A stretch of DNA of 64,000 nt from Saprospiraceae bacterium (GTDB lineage: Bacteria; Bacteroidota; Bacteroidia; Chitinophagales; Saprospiraceae), in NCBI GenBank assembly GCA_019694295.1, contig JAIBCG010000003.1, positions 37,927 to 101,926 of the forward strand, read 5' to 3'. The notes below the pieces were generated by a model, which worked only from the letters and a program-made list of their open reading frames with translations, did no database searches and was not told the origin of the DNA. Made by a program: the position numbers and the translations under genes. Numbering within the stretch: position 1 is the first letter of the stretch; each line of letters begins with the position of its first letter. Below, piece by piece: positions 63,937 to 64,000 of this stretch.

Positions 63937-64000
<64 letters not shown>

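Overview
The window is a gene-dense, AT-rich stretch of a Bacteroidota chromosome. Four things point there. The 16S rRNA 5' end is Bacteroidota-like. sprA, a gliding/type IX secretion gene, is present. Signature fusions occur (MurF-alanine racemase, ResB-CcsA). The Bacteroidota -7 promoter element TAnnTTTG recurs just upstream of many genes, while Shine-Dalgarno motifs are absent. Class or family cannot be fixed from this sequence; an environmental Saprospiria/Chitinophagia-type organism is a reasonable guess. No phage, insertion sequence, CRISPR array or integrative element was seen. The content is almost all chromosomal core.

Layout, left to right. (1) 1-951: the end of a cbb3-oxidase accessory cluster (FixH tail, CcoH-type TauE/SafE protein). 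(2) 1171-4466: rplM-rpsI-rpsB-tsf, a strong terminator, then pyrH with its own promoter. (3) 4572-6930: hmgA and hppD of tyrosine degradation, then a terminator and a 430-base AT-rich gap with a possible tiny ORF. (4) 7363-12440, minus: an operon of a DUF2723 GT-C-like membrane protein, rpiB and a secreted M28 peptidase. (5) 12599-15846: a 51-aa membrane peptide, an RluA-type pseudouridine synthase and thiL on plus; trmB, a lipoprotein and an orphan type IX sorting-domain remnant on minus. (6) 15894-23576: a GCS2-CBS fusion, a ResB-CcsA cytochrome c maturation fusion, a long amidophosphoribosyltransferase and tRNA-Phe.

(7) 23738-29989: an ECF sigma operon with a small soluble protein and a DUF6624-like lipoprotein, an HD protein, an HtrA protease, and divergent recG/rbfA. 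(8) 30024-35483: a secreted FG-GAP/ASPIC lipoprotein, a lipoprotein/outer-membrane beta-barrel pair, a small conserved protein with an MBL hydrolase, and ruvA. (9) 35636-42865: sprA (2409 aa). (10) 42957-49476: yicC-gmk-apaG on minus; HU, a TPR protein, a 31-aa COX24-like ribosomal peptide, RNase G and a MurG-like glycosyltransferase on plus. (11) 49669-50980: a second ECF sigma factor overlapping a zinc-finger/TPR anti-sigma candidate. (12) 51027-61166, minus: htpG, three SurA/parvulin-type periplasmic folding factors, murF-alr and purD. (13) 61443-64000: rpsA (S1), then a rRNA promoter, leader and the first 64 bases of 16S.

The common theme is translation and envelope biogenesis. Ribosomal genes, tRNA and rRNA sit with periplasmic chaperones, peptidoglycan precursor synthesis and the SprA translocon. 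I found no convincing new multi-gene system. The items most worth checking are the ECF sigma operon lacking a recognisable anti-sigma factor, several promoters whose predicted start falls on the initiation codon (possible leaderless mRNAs), the GCS2-CBS fusion, the orphan type IX sorting tail, and the terminated AT-rich gap at 6931-7362.
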